Shown in pieces: positions 6,984-8,258 of a stretch of DNA of 8,258 nt. The stretch comes from Aliitabrizicola sp031425325. GTDB lineage: Bacteria > Pseudomonadota > Alphaproteobacteria > Rhodobacterales > Rhodobacteraceae. The stretch's first letter is position 1, and every line of letters begins with the position of its first letter. The notes beneath the pieces were generated by a model. The model saw only the letters and a list, made by a program, of their open reading frames with translations. It made no database searches and was not told the origin of the DNA. The DNA is taken from assembly GCA_031425325.1 (NCBI GenBank), contig JANPJD010000104.1, positions 1-8,258 of the forward strand. Direction: 5' to 3'. Made by a program: the position numbers and the translations under genes.

Positions 6984-7101
6984 AAACCACACGATCTTCG
7001 TCCTGTACTATCGTGCAGTTCTGTCCACACGGAAGATCAAGTCAGGCATCTCGGAGACTCAGCCGATGCTGGGCTGGGTCCTAGCGTCCCCGCGTGCGGA
7101 C

Positions 7102-7442
7102 CTATCGGACAAGCGGCATGAGACGTTCGCGGTCGGACATATTCCGCGCCCGCATAGACCAGCACCACGAGGGGCACGCAGACCAGCAACTGCACCAGGC
7201 CCGGCGGTCATCTGGTTATGTATAGCGAAGACCGCCGCTTCCATCACCACGGCGGAAATGACGGGGCGAGCCAGCACGGCGATCACCTCGCCCAGTTCCC
7301 CGATCAGGCGAAGCGCAAAGTAGCTGTTGAACGGCGTGAGCAGGATGTTGAGGAAAAAGTTGCCCACCTCGATCTCTTGGTTCAGCGGATCGCGAAGACG
7401 AGAACATCGCGCGGCGGCAGTCGTTTCTTGCGAACGGATCAA
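7102..7442 (-). pseudogene. Frameshifted remnant of a hydrophobic membrane protein, possibly a flippase C-terminus
   Basis: Coding-like sequence is split over three minus-strand frames. The first (roughly 7400 down to 7208) reads DPLNQEIEVGNFFLNILL and then TPFNSYFALRLIGELGEVIA, followed by a hydrophobic VISAVVMEAAVFAI stretch. The frame then shifts near 7205-7215 and continues as PGLVQLLVCVPLVVLVYAGAE (21 residues, about 7203-7141). A third frame ends MSDRERLMPLVR with a TAG at 7102-7104. Two hydrophobic helices and a short basic tail fit the end of a polysaccharide flippase of the Wzx/MOP type, but this family call is tentative. Similarity to a protein cannot be followed upstream of about 7442, where repeat copy 2 begins, so the 5' part is lost. 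The longest unbroken frame would need a TTG start and reads out of frame after the shift. Confidence 0.5.
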
Positions 7443-7579
7443 GGATGGCCGACAAAAATGGAAAGGGCGCCCCTTTCGGGACGCTCTCTTTTCGCGATGC
7501 GCACTGGATCAGCCGCGGTTGCGCCGGCGCAGCGAGCCGATGCCCAGAAGCGCACCACCGAGCAGCAGGCCAGCCGCCG
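7442..7579. repeat. Imperfect direct repeat, copy 2: 3' end and terminator of the intact CTERM gene
   Basis: This is the intact partner of 5612-5716. It covers the last 24 codons of the minus-strand CTERM gene, its terminator hairpin and about 15 bases beyond. Similarity ends on the left at the edge of the broken membrane-protein remnant and on the right inside the CTERM coding region. Together the copies bracket the PP-loop gene and the pseudogene. Confidence 0.65.
7453..7492 (-). terminator. Intrinsic terminator of the CTERM gene
   Basis: Read on the minus strand, AGAGAGCGTCCC and GGGGCGCCCTTT form a stem with a GAAA loop and a few wobble or mismatched pairs. It is followed by CC and then ATTTTT (five Ts at plus positions 7454-7458). 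It begins about 17 bases past the stop codon. It is clearly related in sequence to the operon terminator at 5641-5674. Confidence 0.75.
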
Positions 7580-8051
7580 GAACCGGAACAGGCGAAACGC
7601 TGACGGCATCGACGTCGAAGCCGTCAAAAGTCGGGCCGTTCCGGTTCGAGGTGTCGACCAGCTTCAGCTGCGTGAAGGTGCCTGCCACGTTGAAGGCGAG
7701 CGACAGCGTGTTCTGGAGCGATCCGACGAAGGTCCACTCGCCGCCATTGCCGACGAAGAGATCGGCCGACTCGCGGTGACGGCGCGGATCGTTGAAGGTG
7801 ATCTCAAACACCTGCCCAATCGCGCGGAACGGCTTCGAGAAGCCGAGCACCAGTTCGCCGCCGAAGCCGAGCGAGACGAAGCCGCCGTCGTTCGCGCCGA
7901 TCGCCTTCTCGGGATCGGCCCGACCCGGGAGGACTTTCTCGACCGCGCCTTGGGTGAAGGAAACGACGCTGGTGGCATAGATCGGGGCCGCCTGAACGGC
8001 CGCCGCCGACACGGCGAGCACCGCCGCAAGCGCAAGGGATTTGGTAATCAT
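7509..8051 (-). CDS. Secreted protein with VPLPA/PEP-CTERM-type sorting signal
   Basis: A 180-residue exported surface protein of unknown function. The start at 8051 gives a clean Sec signal peptide (MITKSLALAAVLAVSAAAVQA, 21 residues, likely cut before Ala-Pro-Ile). The ATG at 8099 would add 16 polar residues in front. GGAGA lies about seven bases before the chosen ATG. The middle (22-150) is mostly beta-strand-like with Gly/Phe alternation (VSLGFGGELVLGF, 60-72) and ends in FDGFDVDAVSV, typical of beta-sandwich PEP-CTERM proteins. The tail has VPVPAAG (155-161), a Leu/Gly-rich hydrophobic helix and a terminal RRRNRG, the three parts of a VPLPA-CTERM signal. Such tails are recognised by exosortases and often occur beside exopolysaccharide loci; no exosortase is visible in this window. 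It is probably a surface or matrix protein. Confidence 0.85.
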   Translation of the reverse strand: MITKSLALAAVLAVSAAAVQAAPIYATSVVSFTQGAVEKVLPGRADPEKAIGANDGGFVSLGFGGELVLGFSKPFRAIGQVFEITFNDPRRHRESADLFVGNGGEWTFVGSLQNTLSLAFNVAGTFTQLKLVDTSNRNGPTFDGFDVDAVSVSPVPVPAAGLLLGGALLGIGSLRRRNRG

Positions 8052-8075
8052 CGCAGGTCTCCGAAATCTTCGTTG

Positions 8076-8104
8076 GGATATGGTTAGCACGTGCAGCATG
8101 ACAA
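8076..8104 (-). promoter_or_regulatory. Candidate promoter of the CTERM gene
   Basis: On the minus strand TTGTCA (8104-8099) is five of six to the -35 consensus and is followed after 17 bases by ATATCC (8081-8076), a weak -10. It would give a leader of about 20 bases that carries the GGAGA ribosome site. No other promoter or gene is supported in 8105-8258. Confidence 0.3.
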
Positions 8105-8258
8105 GGCCACAACGCCTGGCCCCCGCCGGCAGGTCCCCGCCCAGTGGAAGTAAACAATGCCGTGACCGATGAAGGAGTGTGCAGGCTCTCGAACCAATCA
8201 GGACGAAAGGTGCGGTTCCCGCTTCGGTTGTGCCGAATTTATGCTCGAAATGAGGACG

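Noticed and set aside
6990..7015. Six-base inverted repeat CACGAT / ATCGTG
   Set aside because: The arms are short and 14 bases apart; expected by chance at this length.
7218..8087. 289-codon plus-strand open frame across the CTERM gene and pseudogene
   Set aside because: It runs through both terminator and repeat sequence, is charged and domain-free, and lies opposite a gene with a clear signal peptide and sorting tail.

Overview
This GC-rich window looks like a chromosome or megaplasmid segment from an alphaproteobacterium, most likely of the Rhodobacterales. The support is the codon use, a C-terminal sorting tail of the VPLPA-CTERM kind common in that group, and a two-gene polysaccharide synthase of the BgsB/BgsA type. 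The taxonomic call is inference.

Left and centre (109-5612) form an exopolysaccharide locus. A Tat-exported family 8 glycoside hydrolase (109-1149, minus) is divergent from a tightly spaced plus-strand run of three genes. These are a Cache-HAMP membrane receptor with no output domain (1308-2432), a HlyD-type membrane fusion protein (2435-3598) and a cellulose-synthase-like family 2 glycosyltransferase (3630-5612). There is no bcsB or bcsC. The order fusion protein then glycosyltransferase, and a C-terminal domain that lacks clear PilZ motifs, match the bgsBA operon of Sinorhizobium meliloti, which makes a linear mixed-linkage (1,3)(1,4)-beta-glucan under c-di-GMP control. The likely division of labour is as follows: the glycosyltransferase polymerises and moves glucan across the inner membrane, the fusion protein carries it through the periplasm, the hydrolase trims or recycles it, and the Cache-HAMP protein senses a periplasmic signal. 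The run ends at a strong hairpin terminator (5641-5674).

Right part (5613-7508) is a patchy, somewhat lower-GC accessory stretch. It holds a PP-loop (SGGVDS) protein of unknown substrate with a CxxCxxC cluster (5753-6928, minus) and a frameshifted remnant of a hydrophobic protein, perhaps the C-terminus of a polysaccharide flippase (about 7102-7442, minus). This stretch is bracketed by two imperfect direct copies of the 3' end plus terminator of a VPxPA-CTERM gene. The intact gene is at 7509-8051 (minus); a decayed copy lies at 5612-5716. This suggests that a duplication or insertion event placed the accessory module beside the glucan operon.

The most interesting biology is the glucan synthase operon with its output-less receptor, followed by the repeat-bracketed PP-loop module.
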